Part shown: positions 1 through 5,576 of the stretch, in pieces
How the letters are laid out: every line of letters begins with the position of its first letter
Numbering within the stretch: position 1 is the stretch's first letter
Assembly (NCBI GenBank): GCA_964387535.1
Contig: CAYLXH010000118.1
Coordinates: forward strand, 1-6,256
DNA from: Butyricicoccus_A sp964387535
Lineage (GTDB): Bacteria; Bacillota; Clostridia; Oscillospirales; Butyricicoccaceae
Length of the DNA: 6,256 nucleotides
Direction: 5' to 3'
Translations under genes and position numbers: made by a program
The notes under the pieces: generated by a model
Told to the model about the DNA's origin: nothing
The model's input: the letters and a program-made list of their open reading frames with translations, nothing else
The model's database searches: none

Positions 1-833
1 ATGTGGCAGACGGCAGCGTTTTGCGCTATCGCTTCGGCCAAAATCGTATCGGCACCGAAACCGGTTAATCCATTATGTGATAAACTGCCAGCCCACATCA
101 CTTCAGCTCGGGCATTGTAGTTAGAGGGATCATCACGAAGAATTAGAGCATTTTTCATGACAGTTCGGATGAGTGTTTCTGCAATACCGTCGGTTAATTC
201 CATAGATTCACTGTGGGAAAAGTAACGTTCCATGGTATGCATCATAATATCAACACAACCACTCGCGGTCTGATACTCCGGAAGGGTCATTGTGAGTTCC
301 GGATTTAAAATAGCGAATGTACAGCGACAATAATTGCTGTTGTAGCCACGCTTATTCCATCCATCCTCATTCGTGATGACAGAAGAATCACTCATTTCGC
401 TGCCTGCGGCAGCAATCGTTAAAATCGTACCAATCGGTAGGCAAGAGGTGGCCTGACGTTTTTTGTCATAAAAATCCCAGACATCGCCGTCGTTCGTTAC
501 ACCGTATCCAATTGCTTTGGAGGAATCAATGACACTGCCTCCACCGATGGCAAGGATAAAATCAACATGTTCCTTTCGGCACAGGTCGATTCCTTTGTAT
601 ACCAGAGAAAGACGTGGGTTTGGCACCACACCGCCCAATTCGATGTAAGCAATACCCGATGCATCCAGTGATGCTTTGACTCGATTCAGTAAGCCAGTGC
701 GTTTTATGCTACCGCTGCCATAGTGCAACAATACTTTTTTGCAATGCTGCTCTGTGATCAGCTGACCGACCTGGCTTTCCGTATCCTTTCCAAAAATTAT
801 TTTGGTGGGGGTATAGTACATAGAATAACTCAT
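1..833 (-). CDS. Iron-containing alcohol dehydrogenase (YqhD/butanol dehydrogenase type), 3' end outside window
   Basis: NAD(P)H-dependent, metal-dependent alcohol/aldehyde oxidoreductase; a cytosolic reduction of aldehydes or butyraldehyde is the usual role of this family. I translated 277 codons from the ATG at 831-833. The N-terminal half is a Rossmann-like domain with the GGGS nucleotide-binding loop at residues 97-100 followed by VIDSSKA. AAAGSEMS lies at 141-148. The metal ligands expected from YqhD are visible as Asp195 and His199 in the segment VDIMMHTMERYF, and the SHNGLTG motif is at 252-258. After residue 258 the sequence stops resembling the GDWATH segment I expect; the last visible His, His277, could be the third ligand if about nine residues are inserted. 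An SD (GGAGG, complement at 838-842) lies 4 nt before the start. The gene follows proC by 15 nt, so it is probably co-transcribed with it. Substrate cannot be told from sequence. Confidence 0.88.
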   Translation of the reverse strand, partial: MSYSMYYTPTKIIFGKDTESQVGQLITEQHCKKVLLHYGSGSIKRTGLLNRVKASLDASGIAYIELGGVVPNPRLSLVYKGIDLCRKEHVDFILAIGGGSVIDSSKAIGYGVTNDGDVWDFYDKKRQATSCLPIGTILTIAAAGSEMSDSSVITNEDGWNKRGYNSNYCRCTFAILNPELTMTLPEYQTASGCVDIMMHTMERYFSHSESMELTDGIAETLIRTVMKNALILRDDPSNYNARAEVMWAGSLSHNGLTGFGADTILAEAIAQNAAVCH

Positions 834-848
834 TGTGACCTCCAGGCG

Positions 849-1652
849 TTATTTGCTCATTTCCTTTGACTTATTATAGCAGGCGTCAATGGCATCAATG
901 ACAGCAGCACGCAGCCCACTGCGTTCCAAAGAAGCAACAGCAGCAATGGTTGTGCCGCCTGGTGAGCAGACGTTATCTTTTAATATACCAGGGTGTTTTC
1001 CGGTTTCAAGGATCATTTTCGCCGAGCCGAGGACAGCCTGTGCAGCAAAGGTGTATGCCTGCGCACGAGGCATGCCATACATAACAGCGCCATCTGCCAT
1101 TGCTTCAATAAACATATCAACGTAAGCGGGAGAAGAGCCACTGACGGCGGTAACAACATCCATCATCGATTCAGGAACCACTTCTGCCTTGCCAAAACTG
1201 CGAAGCATATCTAAGACAAGGGTTTGATCGTTTTCGGTCAGCATAGAAGTAAATGTAACAGCACTCATCGCTTCTCCCACGAGAGCTGGTGTGTTTGGCA
1301 TGACGCGAACCAGTTTTACGGGCTTACCAAAGCGCTCTTCATTGACTGCGATGGTCTGACCTGCAGCAATCATAACGACGATCGTGTCTTGTGATACTGC
1401 GTCGCGAATCGCCGGGATAACTACTTCATATAAATACGGTTTGACAGAGAGGATCAGTACATCAGATACTGCTGCGTCAGTGTTGTTCTTAGAAGTGCGG
1501 ATACCATACTGCTTGTGTACGGTGGAAAGATTTGCTTCCATAGGATCGCAGGCGATAATATCTGAAGGCTGTGCGAGCCCGGAAGAAATAATACCGCCAA
1601 TGATTGCCTGGCCCATGTTGCCACAGCCAATAAACCCATACGTAACACTCAT
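849..1652 (-). CDS. proC: Pyrroline-5-carboxylate reductase
   Basis: Catalyses the last step of proline synthesis, NAD(P)H-dependent reduction of 1-pyrroline-5-carboxylate to L-proline, in the cytosol. At 267 residues it is the usual family length. The N-terminal Rossmann domain has GCGNMG at 9-14, LSVKP at 68-72 and RVMPNTPA at 116-123. The C-terminal helical dimerisation and active-site domain has SGSSPAY at 171-177, MADGAVMYGMPR at 185-196 and the family signature around SPGGTT at 230-235. The start is supported by AAGGAGG (complement 1661-1667) 8 nt upstream of the ATG. It has its own likely promoter in the 70-nt gap after the PEBP gene and is followed after 15 nt by the alcohol dehydrogenase. 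A second protein in this window (5021-5503) looks like a diverged copy of residues 1-160 of this enzyme. Confidence 0.96.
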   Translation of the reverse strand: MSVTYGFIGCGNMGQAIIGGIISSGLAQPSDIIACDPMEANLSTVHKQYGIRTSKNNTDAAVSDVLILSVKPYLYEVVIPAIRDAVSQDTIVVMIAAGQTIAVNEERFGKPVKLVRVMPNTPALVGEAMSAVTFTSMLTENDQTLVLDMLRSFGKAEVVPESMMDVVTAVSGSSPAYVDMFIEAMADGAVMYGMPRAQAYTFAAQAVLGSAKMILETGKHPGILKDNVCSPGGTTIAAVASLERSGLRAAVIDAIDACYNKSKEMSK

Positions 1653-1690
1653 AGTAATTTCCTCCTTTTGAGATTCTGGATTCCTTTTCT

Positions 1691-1718
1691 AGTATACAAC
1701 GAAATGAAGAAAATGCAA
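1691..1718 (-). promoter_or_regulatory. Probable promoter of proC-adh
   Basis: Reading the minus strand, a -35-like TTGCAT (complement 1713-1718) is followed after 16 nt by a good -10 TATACT (complement 1691-1696), about 40 nt before the proC ATG. The -35 is weak (3 of 6) and the -10 is strong (5 of 6). It would let proC and the dehydrogenase be expressed apart from the upstream PEBP gene. No terminator is visible between the PEBP stop and this site. Confidence 0.5.
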
Positions 1719-1722
1719 GGGA

Positions 1723-2220
1723 TCAGGCCCGATACTGTGCCCGTACCGATGCATGTGACAAGACATGTCCGGACATGGCGTGCTTCATTTCATTGAGATA
1801 AAAACCGGGCTGCAGATCTAACGTACAATCCAATGCATATACGGTAAGGGTGTACTCATGATCCTGATCTGGAGGAGCCATACCACCATAATTGGAAGCT
1901 TGCTCTCGTGACTCATCTCCAGCTACACTGTGGAAACTTGTACAGCCCTGGATAAAATCCGGATGTTGAAGGCTGGAATTTTCTTCTACTTCAGTAGTGG
2001 TTAGATTGCAAAGTATCCAATGAATCCAGCAAAATCCACAGACTGGAATGGAATCCATATCATCGAGCACTACGGCAAAGGATACCGTATTTTCTGGTGC
2101 TTCTGTGATCGAGAAGGGAATAGAACGGGTTGCTTTGCCGTTTGCGTTTTTCTGAGATCCAAACTTGCCGAAGCGGTCAGCCCAATAGCCGTTGACAATG
2201 CCGGAACTGGTTACTTTCAT
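1723..2220 (-). CDS. YbhB/YbcL-family Raf kinase inhibitor-like protein (PEBP fold)
   Basis: Cytosolic protein of the phosphatidylethanolamine-binding protein superfamily; the cellular role of the bacterial members is poorly defined. At 165 residues it is close to the usual bacterial length. Family features are the DDMDSIP stretch at 53-59 (the DPDAP-type pocket loop), HW at 67-68, the YGGMAPP motif at 111-117 followed by His121 and Tyr123, and the C-terminal segment around MSGHVLSHA at 149-157. Asp56, His67 and His121 would line the anion pocket seen in PEBP structures. The frame is open further upstream, but I chose the ATG at 2218-2220 because AGGAGG (complement 2230-2235) lies 9 nt before it and because MKVTSSGI is the natural N-terminus. 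It is transcribed divergently from yajC and stops 70 nt before proC. Confidence 0.9.
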   Translation of the reverse strand: MKVTSSGIVNGYWADRFGKFGSQKNANGKATRSIPFSITEAPENTVSFAVVLDDMDSIPVCGFCWIHWILCNLTTTEVEENSSLQHPDFIQGCTSFHSVAGDESREQASNYGGMAPPDQDHEYTLTVYALDCTLDLQPGFYLNEMKHAMSGHVLSHASVRAQYRA

Positions 2221-2259
2221 GTTATTCAACCTCCTGTGTAAGAAAACTATTCTGAGTTC

Positions 2260-2288
2260 ATGATACAATATTTTCGGTTTAGTGTAAA
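2260..2288 (-). promoter_or_regulatory. Promoter of the PEBP-family gene
   Basis: On the minus strand, TTTACA (complement 2283-2288) and TATCAT (complement 2260-2265) are separated by 17 nt; each matches 5 of 6 consensus bases for the housekeeping sigma factor. It leaves a leader of about 35 nt before the PEBP start. It points away from the yajC promoter, whose -35 begins about 30 bp away at 2320. Confidence 0.72.
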
Positions 2289-2319
2289 TGAAAAAATTTT
2301 AAACGAGACGGCAAAATAC

Positions 2320-2348
2320 TTGTAATTTCGGGGCAAATTGTTTATAAT
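2320..2348 (+). promoter_or_regulatory. Promoter of yajC and probably the genes downstream
   Basis: TTGTAA (2320-2325) and a perfect TATAAT (2343-2348) are 17 nt apart, a strong sigma-A-type promoter. The ATG of yajC lies about 35 nt beyond the expected transcription start, with GGGAGGT at 2376-2382 as its SD. I see no clear terminator between here and the end of scfA, so this is the best candidate promoter for the TIGR04086-like gene and scfA too. Confidence 0.78.
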
Positions 2349-2390
2349 TGAAATGCTATTTATTTTATCGCAAGAGGGAGGTGTGCACCA

Positions 2391-2756
2391 ATGCCAGCTG
2401 CACAGTCATATGTATCATGGGGTATGATTATTATACTGATTGTTGCGTTCTATTTGCTGTTAATTCGTCCGCAGAAGAAGCGGGAGAAGCTGGATAAAGC
2501 GATGCGTGATGCTTTGGTACCAGGAGATCGAATCTGCACGATTGGCGGCATTATTGGCCGCGTGATTTCCATTGGGGAAGAAACGATTACCATCGAAACG
2601 AGCAGCAATCATACCCGTATGAAGGTATATAAGTGGGCGATTCGCAATCAGGTTACGGAAGATGATCAGACGATTGATCATACCAAAAAGGCGAAAAGAG
2701 GCCAAAAGGCTGCGAAAAAGGCAGAGTCGTCGGACAAAACCGATGCAGAAAAATAA
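2391..2756 (+). CDS. yajC: Preprotein translocase accessory subunit YajC
   Basis: Small membrane protein that associates with SecDF and the SecYEG protein-export channel. It is 121 residues long. A single membrane helix spans about residues 8-26 and is followed by the family hallmark IRPQKKREK at 25-33. Then comes the conserved cytosolic segment VPGDRICTIGGIIGRV at 43-58, with ETITIE at 64-69. The C-terminus, from about residue 98, is a Lys/Ala/Asp-rich tail without clear fold, as is common in this family. The ATG is preceded by GGGAGGT at 8 nt spacing. It heads the plus-strand gene set that leads to the SCIFF peptide; the next gene starts 71 nt later. Confidence 0.95.
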   Translation: MPAAQSYVSWGMIIILIVAFYLLLIRPQKKREKLDKAMRDALVPGDRICTIGGIIGRVISIGEETITIETSSNHTRMKVYKWAIRNQVTEDDQTIDHTKKAKRGQKAAKKAESSDKTDAEK

Positions 2757-2827
2757 GGATACTTTGCTGAACTGCCACGTATGATAAAACAGACGATGGT
2801 TTTGAGTTCATACAGAGGAGGTCAGCA

Positions 2828-3208
2828 ATGAATCAGACAGGATCCGGGGTAATTGTGAGCGCACTTTTTGTTGGGTTAGTTGTGATATTTGGCGGTACAT
2901 TGCTATGTGCATGCCTGATGTCCCAAGAAGTAATTGGGGCAGAAAGCCAACGAATTGCAGTATATGGATGCCTCAGCGGAGGCTGTATTTTGGCGTCCCT
3001 CTGGGGAGCGCGAAAGGCTACGGCAAGAAAATTGCTGTTTGGGCTGTGCCCGGTTCTGTTCTTACTAGGTTGTCTCTTTTTGCTGGCATTTAGTTGGAAG
3101 GGGCAAACCATACAGCCTGCATCGGCGGCGATTGTATCGTTGATTTGTTTGTTTAGTGCGGTATTTGGCTCATTGTCGGGTACTTTGCTTCGGACAAAAC
3201 GAAAATAA
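2828..3208 (+). CDS. Small four-helix membrane protein, resembling TIGR04086 family
   Basis: I recognise this by size, topology and position as the putative membrane protein family TIGR04086 found in Clostridia, often near SCIFF genes; the family has no proven function. It is 126 residues long with four hydrophobic stretches at about 8-31, 41-60, 70-90 and 97-120. Basic residues between helices 2 and 3 (ARKATARK, 61-68) and at the end (RTKRK, 122-126) suggest that both termini are cytosolic. The SD GAGGAGGT (2815-2822) sits 5 nt before the ATG. It ends 24 nt before scfA, so the two are almost certainly on one transcript. A link to handling or export of the peptide is only an inference from this neighbourhood. 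Confidence 0.78.
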   Translation: MNQTGSGVIVSALFVGLVVIFGGTLLCACLMSQEVIGAESQRIAVYGCLSGGCILASLWGARKATARKLLFGLCPVLFLLGCLFLLAFSWKGQTIQPASAAIVSLICLFSAVFGSLSGTLLRTKRK

Positions 3209-3217
3209 TAAAAATGG

Positions 3218-3225
3218 AAGGAGGT
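3218..3225 (+). promoter_or_regulatory. Near-ideal ribosome binding site of scfA
   Basis: AAGGAGGT lies 7 nt before the scfA ATG and is followed by CATCA, so the match to the 16S rRNA 3' end extends almost over the full anti-SD sequence. It is the strongest SD in this window, which fits high-level translation of a short peptide, and it decides the start at 3233. Confidence 0.85.
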
Positions 3226-3232
3226 CATCATT

Positions 3233-3379
3233 ATGACTCATATCAAGACGCTGAATTCCCACACGCTGAAGGAGACGGCATGCTCCGGCGGATGTGGTGA
3301 GTGCCAGACTTCCTGTCAGTCCGCTTGCAAGACTTCTTGCACGGTTGCTAACCAGAAGTGTGAGCATAACGAGGACTGA
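3233..3379 (+). CDS. scfA: SCIFF (six-cysteine) ranthipeptide precursor
   Basis: A 48-residue ribosomally made peptide precursor. The N-terminus MTHIKTLNSHTLKE is the SCIFF leader. The core has Cys at 17, 21, 24, 28, 32, 36 and 43, with the invariant-looking stretch ECQTSCQSACKTSC at 23-36 followed by TVANQKCE. Six of these (21, 24, 28, 32, 36, 43) are the standard SCIFF cysteines; Cys17 is extra to the consensus I remember. Cys32 and Thr37 match the pair reported to be thioether-linked in the clostridial SCIFF CteA by its maturase CteB, so the same cross-link is expected here. The gene has a near-perfect SD, follows the membrane protein gene by 24 nt and precedes its maturase by 74 nt, with a terminator-like hairpin between. 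Genes this short are often missed by automated calling. The fate of the mature peptide (export, cleavage, target) is unknown from sequence. Confidence 0.96.
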   Translation: MTHIKTLNSHTLKETACSGGCGECQTSCQSACKTSCTVANQKCEHNED

Positions 3380-3403
3380 GTTTTCCTTGTATAACGACAC
3401 AAA

Positions 3404-3436
3404 TCGGGGCTGACATTTGTCAGCCTCGAAATTTTT
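3404..3436 (+). terminator. Intrinsic-terminator-like hairpin between scfA and scfB (attenuator)
   Basis: The arms 3404-3415 and 3418-3429 are complementary over 12 positions with one G-U pair; allowing for a realistic loop, this is an 11-bp stem with loop ATTT. AA and five T (3432-3436) follow at once. The structure begins 24 nt after the scfA stop and ends 17 nt before the scfB ATG. Because I see no separate promoter for scfB after it, partial read-through is the likely way scfB is expressed. Confidence 0.8.
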
Positions 3437-3453
3437 GACTGGAGAATGTAAGA

Positions 3454-4824
3454 ATGATACATCGTTTTTCAATGAAAGGGATCAATATCCTGATGGATAT
3501 CAACAGCGGATCGGTCCATGTTGTCGATGATGCGGCATATGCACTGTCTGCTGTTGTAGCGCCGGGAATGACAGAGGAATGTCCGCAAGATATTCTAAGA
3601 AGTCTGACCGATGAGTTCTCGGAGGAACAACTTCAAGAGTCCTACCATGAGCTGTATGAGTTAGAACAGCATGGATATCTATTTGCAGATGATGATTATA
3701 TTGATATTGCATCGGCGATTCCATCGGAGGCGCCAATTAAGGCACTGTGTCTTCATGTATCTCATGATTGCAATCTGCGCTGTAAATATTGCTTTGCTTC
3801 CACGGGTGATTTTGGCACTGGCCGAATGATTATGGATTTTGATGTCGCAAAGAAGGCCATTGATTTTGTCGTAGAACGATCGGGAAAACGTCGGAATATT
3901 GAAATTGATTTTTTTGGCGGGGAGCCGCTTATGGCAATGGACACTGTGAAGAGGACGGTGGAGTATGCCCGCTCGTTGGAACAGGAAAAAAATAAAAAGT
4001 TCCGTTTCACCATCACGACCAATGGTCTCTTGCTCAATGATGATACGATTGATTATATCAATGCAAACATGGATAACTGTGTTCTGTCATTGGATGGACG
4101 TCGTTCTGTCAACGATGCGATGCGTCCCACAGCAGGGGGAAGCGGAAGCTATGATGTCATTGTTCCGAAATTTAAAAAGCTGGTGTCACAGAGAGGAAAG
4201 GACCGTGACTATTATGTGCGTGGAACCTTTACCAGTAATAATTTGGATTTTTCCAATGATGTTCTGGCCATTGCTGAGGAAGGATTTGATCAGCTGTCCG
4301 TGGAACCGGTGACCAGTGAGCCGGGAACAGGCTACGACATCAGTGAGAAAGATCTTCCGCGTATCGGAGAAGAATACGAAAAGCTGGTTGATATTATGCA
4401 GGAACGGCGAAAAGAAGGAAAAGAATTTAATTTCTTCCATTTTATGGTGGATTTGCAGCAGGGACCATGTGTTATCAAACGCTTGCGTGGCTGTGGCGCT
4501 GGGTACGAATATGTTGCTGTTACGCCAGAAGGTGATATCTATCCATGCCATCAGTTTGTGGGGCATCCGGAATTCCGTCAGGGAAGTGTATTGGATGGCA
4601 GCTTTGATATGAAGATTTCGGAGGAATTTTCTTCGTTGAATGTATGCAGCCGCCCTAAATGCCGTGATTGTTGGGCAAAGTTTTACTGTTCGGGAGGTTG
4701 TGCAGCAGCTAACTATAATATGAATGGAAACTTGAAAGAGCCGTATGAAATGGGCTGTGAGTTGCAAAAAAAGCGTTTGGAGTGTGCAATTTATCTTAAA
4801 GCTGCGGAATTGATGGAAGGATAA
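3454..4824 (+). CDS. scfB: Thioether cross-link-forming SCIFF peptide maturase (radical SAM/SPASM)
   Basis: Cytosolic iron-sulfur enzyme that uses S-adenosylmethionine to join a cysteine sulfur of the SCIFF peptide to a residue carbon; the characterised relative is CteB. It is 456 residues long. Residues 1 to about 90 form the peptide-recognition (RRE/PqqD-like) region expected in this family. The radical SAM cluster motif CNLRCKYC has Cys106, Cys110 and Cys113, and GGEP at 155-158 is the SAM-contacting motif. The C-terminal SPASM domain has Cys347 and Cys365 (the latter after Gly360 with four residues between), Cys398, then Cys403, Cys406, Cys412 and Cys416 with spacings 2, 5 and 3, and Cys435: enough for two auxiliary 4Fe-4S clusters. 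All key cysteines are present, so it should be active. GGAG at 3441-3444 is 9 nt before the ATG. It follows scfA across a terminator-like hairpin. Confidence 0.96.
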   Translation: MIHRFSMKGINILMDINSGSVHVVDDAAYALSAVVAPGMTEECPQDILRSLTDEFSEEQLQESYHELYELEQHGYLFADDDYIDIASAIPSEAPIKALCLHVSHDCNLRCKYCFASTGDFGTGRMIMDFDVAKKAIDFVVERSGKRRNIEIDFFGGEPLMAMDTVKRTVEYARSLEQEKNKKFRFTITTNGLLLNDDTIDYINANMDNCVLSLDGRRSVNDAMRPTAGGSGSYDVIVPKFKKLVSQRGKDRDYYVRGTFTSNNLDFSNDVLAIAEEGFDQLSVEPVTSEPGTGYDISEKDLPRIGEEYEKLVDIMQERRKEGKEFNFFHFMVDLQQGPCVIKRLRGCGAGYEYVAVTPEGDIYPCHQFVGHPEFRQGSVLDGSFDMKISEEFSSLNVCSRPKCRDCWAKFYCSGGCAAANYNMNGNLKEPYEMGCELQKKRLECAIYLKAAELMEG

Positions 4825-4866
4825 TCCGACAAATCTACAAAGTTCTTAAATTTGTTGTAAATTCAC

Positions 4867-4894
4867 TTGTATTCTGAAAAAAACTTATTATAAT
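4867..4894 (+). promoter_or_regulatory. Probable promoter of the ProC-like gene
   Basis: TTGTAT (4867-4872) and a perfect TATAAT (4889-4894) are 16 nt apart. A second perfect TATAAT at 4903-4908 lacks a reasonable -35. Transcription would start near 4901-4915, giving a leader of over 100 nt before the ATG at 5021. Confidence 0.55.
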
Positions 4895-4911
4895 GCTTTA
4901 TATATAATAAT

Positions 4912-4936
4912 GATTTGTCAGTATTGCTGATAAATC
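4912..4936. repeat. 10-bp inverted repeat in the promoter/leader of the ProC-like gene
   Basis: The arms GATTTGTCAG (4912-4921) and CTGATAAATC (4927-4936) pair over all ten positions (one as G-U in RNA) around the 5-nt loop TATTG. No T-tract follows, so it is not an intrinsic terminator. Its position just past the -10 elements suits either an operator for a dimeric regulator or a hairpin at the 5' end of the leader RNA. Confidence 0.6.
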
Positions 4937-5020
4937 GCACTCTGGATTTGTACAAAATGATAACCGTTTTGGAATTCAGACAATAAATTGCTGTTGCGTG
5001 TTTTTTCAGAGGTGATATCT

Positions 5021-5503
5021 ATGACACACAGTATTGGACTTGGAATGATTGGCATGAATGAGAAGGCAGACCGAATTTTGACGGGTGTTCTCCGTAATCG
5101 GGTTGTTCCTTCGAGTAATATACACATTGTGGAGTCGAACAAGGACAAGCTTCTTCGTTATGAAGAAATGGGAGTTCACTGTGAGCCGGATGTTTCTGCA
5201 TCCACACTTCGTTCAGAGATTATGATTCTTTCCGGTGAACGCAGGGAGTTGGCAACAACGCTTGCATCGATTTGTGGCGTTACTCGCGGCAAGATTTTAG
5301 TTTCGACCGTAGAAGGCCGAGACTGTAACTATATCCAAAGTCGCGTCGCAAAGGCAACCAATGTTGTCTGTGCTGAGCAGCTTGAGACAACAGATGGAAC
5401 GATCCGAAATAAGCTCACCTTTTCTTCGCGCTTTCCCAATTATATGAAATCAGCAATCAATGATATTTTTGAGTCGATTGGTGAAATTGAAACAGTGGAA
5501 TAA
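5021..5503 (+). CDS. ProC N-terminal-domain-like protein without the catalytic domain
   Basis: A 160-residue protein I do not know by name. By eye it aligns from end to end with residues 1-160 of the ProC in this window: shared landmarks include an ILS at 69-71 (ILS at 67-69 in ProC), PSSNI at 30-34 (PSDI in ProC), LTFSS at 132-136 (VTFTS) and FESIGEIETVE at 150-160 (LRSFGKAEVVP). It stops at the boundary of the helical dimerisation/active-site domain. The dinucleotide motif GCGNMG corresponds to GMNEKA here, and RVMPNTPA corresponds to VVCAEQLET, so reductase activity is unlikely. A binding, sensing or structural role is an inference. I chose the ATG at 5021 because GAGGTGAT (5009-5016) lies 4 nt upstream; a TTG-started extension from 4988 has no SD. 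It is followed after 45 nt by the SpoIIM-like gene. Confidence 0.75.
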   Translation: MTHSIGLGMIGMNEKADRILTGVLRNRVVPSSNIHIVESNKDKLLRYEEMGVHCEPDVSASTLRSEIMILSGERRELATTLASICGVTRGKILVSTVEGRDCNYIQSRVAKATNVVCAEQLETTDGTIRNKLTFSSRFPNYMKSAINDIFESIGEIETVE

Positions 5504-5505
5504 AT

Positions 5506-5576
5506 AAAAAAAGCTGGGAATATTCTGGTAGCAGAAAGGAGTTCTGCGATGAAACAGAGTACTCTCAGCTTTTTTT
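5506..5576 (+). terminator. Long terminator-shaped stem-loop spanning the start of the SpoIIM-like gene
   Basis: Seven A (5506-5512) plus GCTGGGA (5513-5519) pair with TCTCAGC (5563-5569) plus seven T (5570-5576): 14 consecutive pairs, one G-U. After one mismatch (5520/5562) another seven pairs follow (5521-5527 with 5555-5561, one G-U). Inside is a perfect 6-bp hairpin, GCAGAA (5531-5536) and TTCTGC (5542-5547), whose loop is AGGAG, the core of the SD of the next gene. The ATG at 5549 is in the internal loop and the T run is coding sequence. It starts 2 nt after the ProC-like stop. It may end that transcript, hide the start of the next gene, or both. Confidence 0.75.

Larger units (their letters stand above)
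4825..5020. other. AT-rich intergenic region after scfB
   Basis: The 196 nt between scfB and the ProC-like gene hold a probable promoter, a dyad and a leader. I see no convincing terminator directly after scfB: ACAAAT near 4829 could pair with ATTTGT near 4850, but the stem is short and AT-only. The short ATG-started frames here (for example at 4911 and 4958) are 6-9 codons with no SD and are not called as genes. Confidence 0.6.

Noticed and set aside
1764..1777. Perfect 14-bp palindrome CATGTCCGGACATG
   Set aside because: It lies inside the conserved C-terminal coding segment of the PEBP gene and has no loop, T run or promoter nearby; chance is the simplest reading.
2757..2827. Possible terminator or promoter between yajC and the membrane protein gene
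   Set aside because: Only a 5-bp AAAAC/GTTTT pairing and unpaired -10-like bases are visible, which is not enough.
3180..3215. Possible separate promoter for scfA (TTGCTT with AATAAT)
   Set aside because: The spacing is only 13 nt and the -35 is poor; co-transcription from upstream is better supported.
2833..3231. 132-codon minus-strand open frame opposite the membrane protein gene
   Set aside because: It mirrors a hydrophobic gene with a good SD on the plus strand; its own start overlaps the scfA SD region and shows no family motif.
3170..3472. 100-codon minus-strand frame covering scfA
   Set aside because: It is antisense to the SCIFF peptide gene, which has a near-perfect SD and a clear family match.
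4186..4767. 193-codon minus-strand open frame inside scfB
   Set aside because: It is antisense to a well-supported radical SAM gene, has no recognisable domain and is explained by the codon use of scfB.
4911..4931. Possible 6-codon leader peptide (MICQYC) in the region before the ProC-like gene
   Set aside because: There is no SD and the frame lies in the dyad; nothing but its ATG and stop supports it.
4988..5020. Upstream TTG start extending the ProC-like protein by 11 residues
   Set aside because: No SD precedes it, while the ATG at 5021 has GAGGTGAT at proper spacing and begins the Rossmann-like strand as in ProC.
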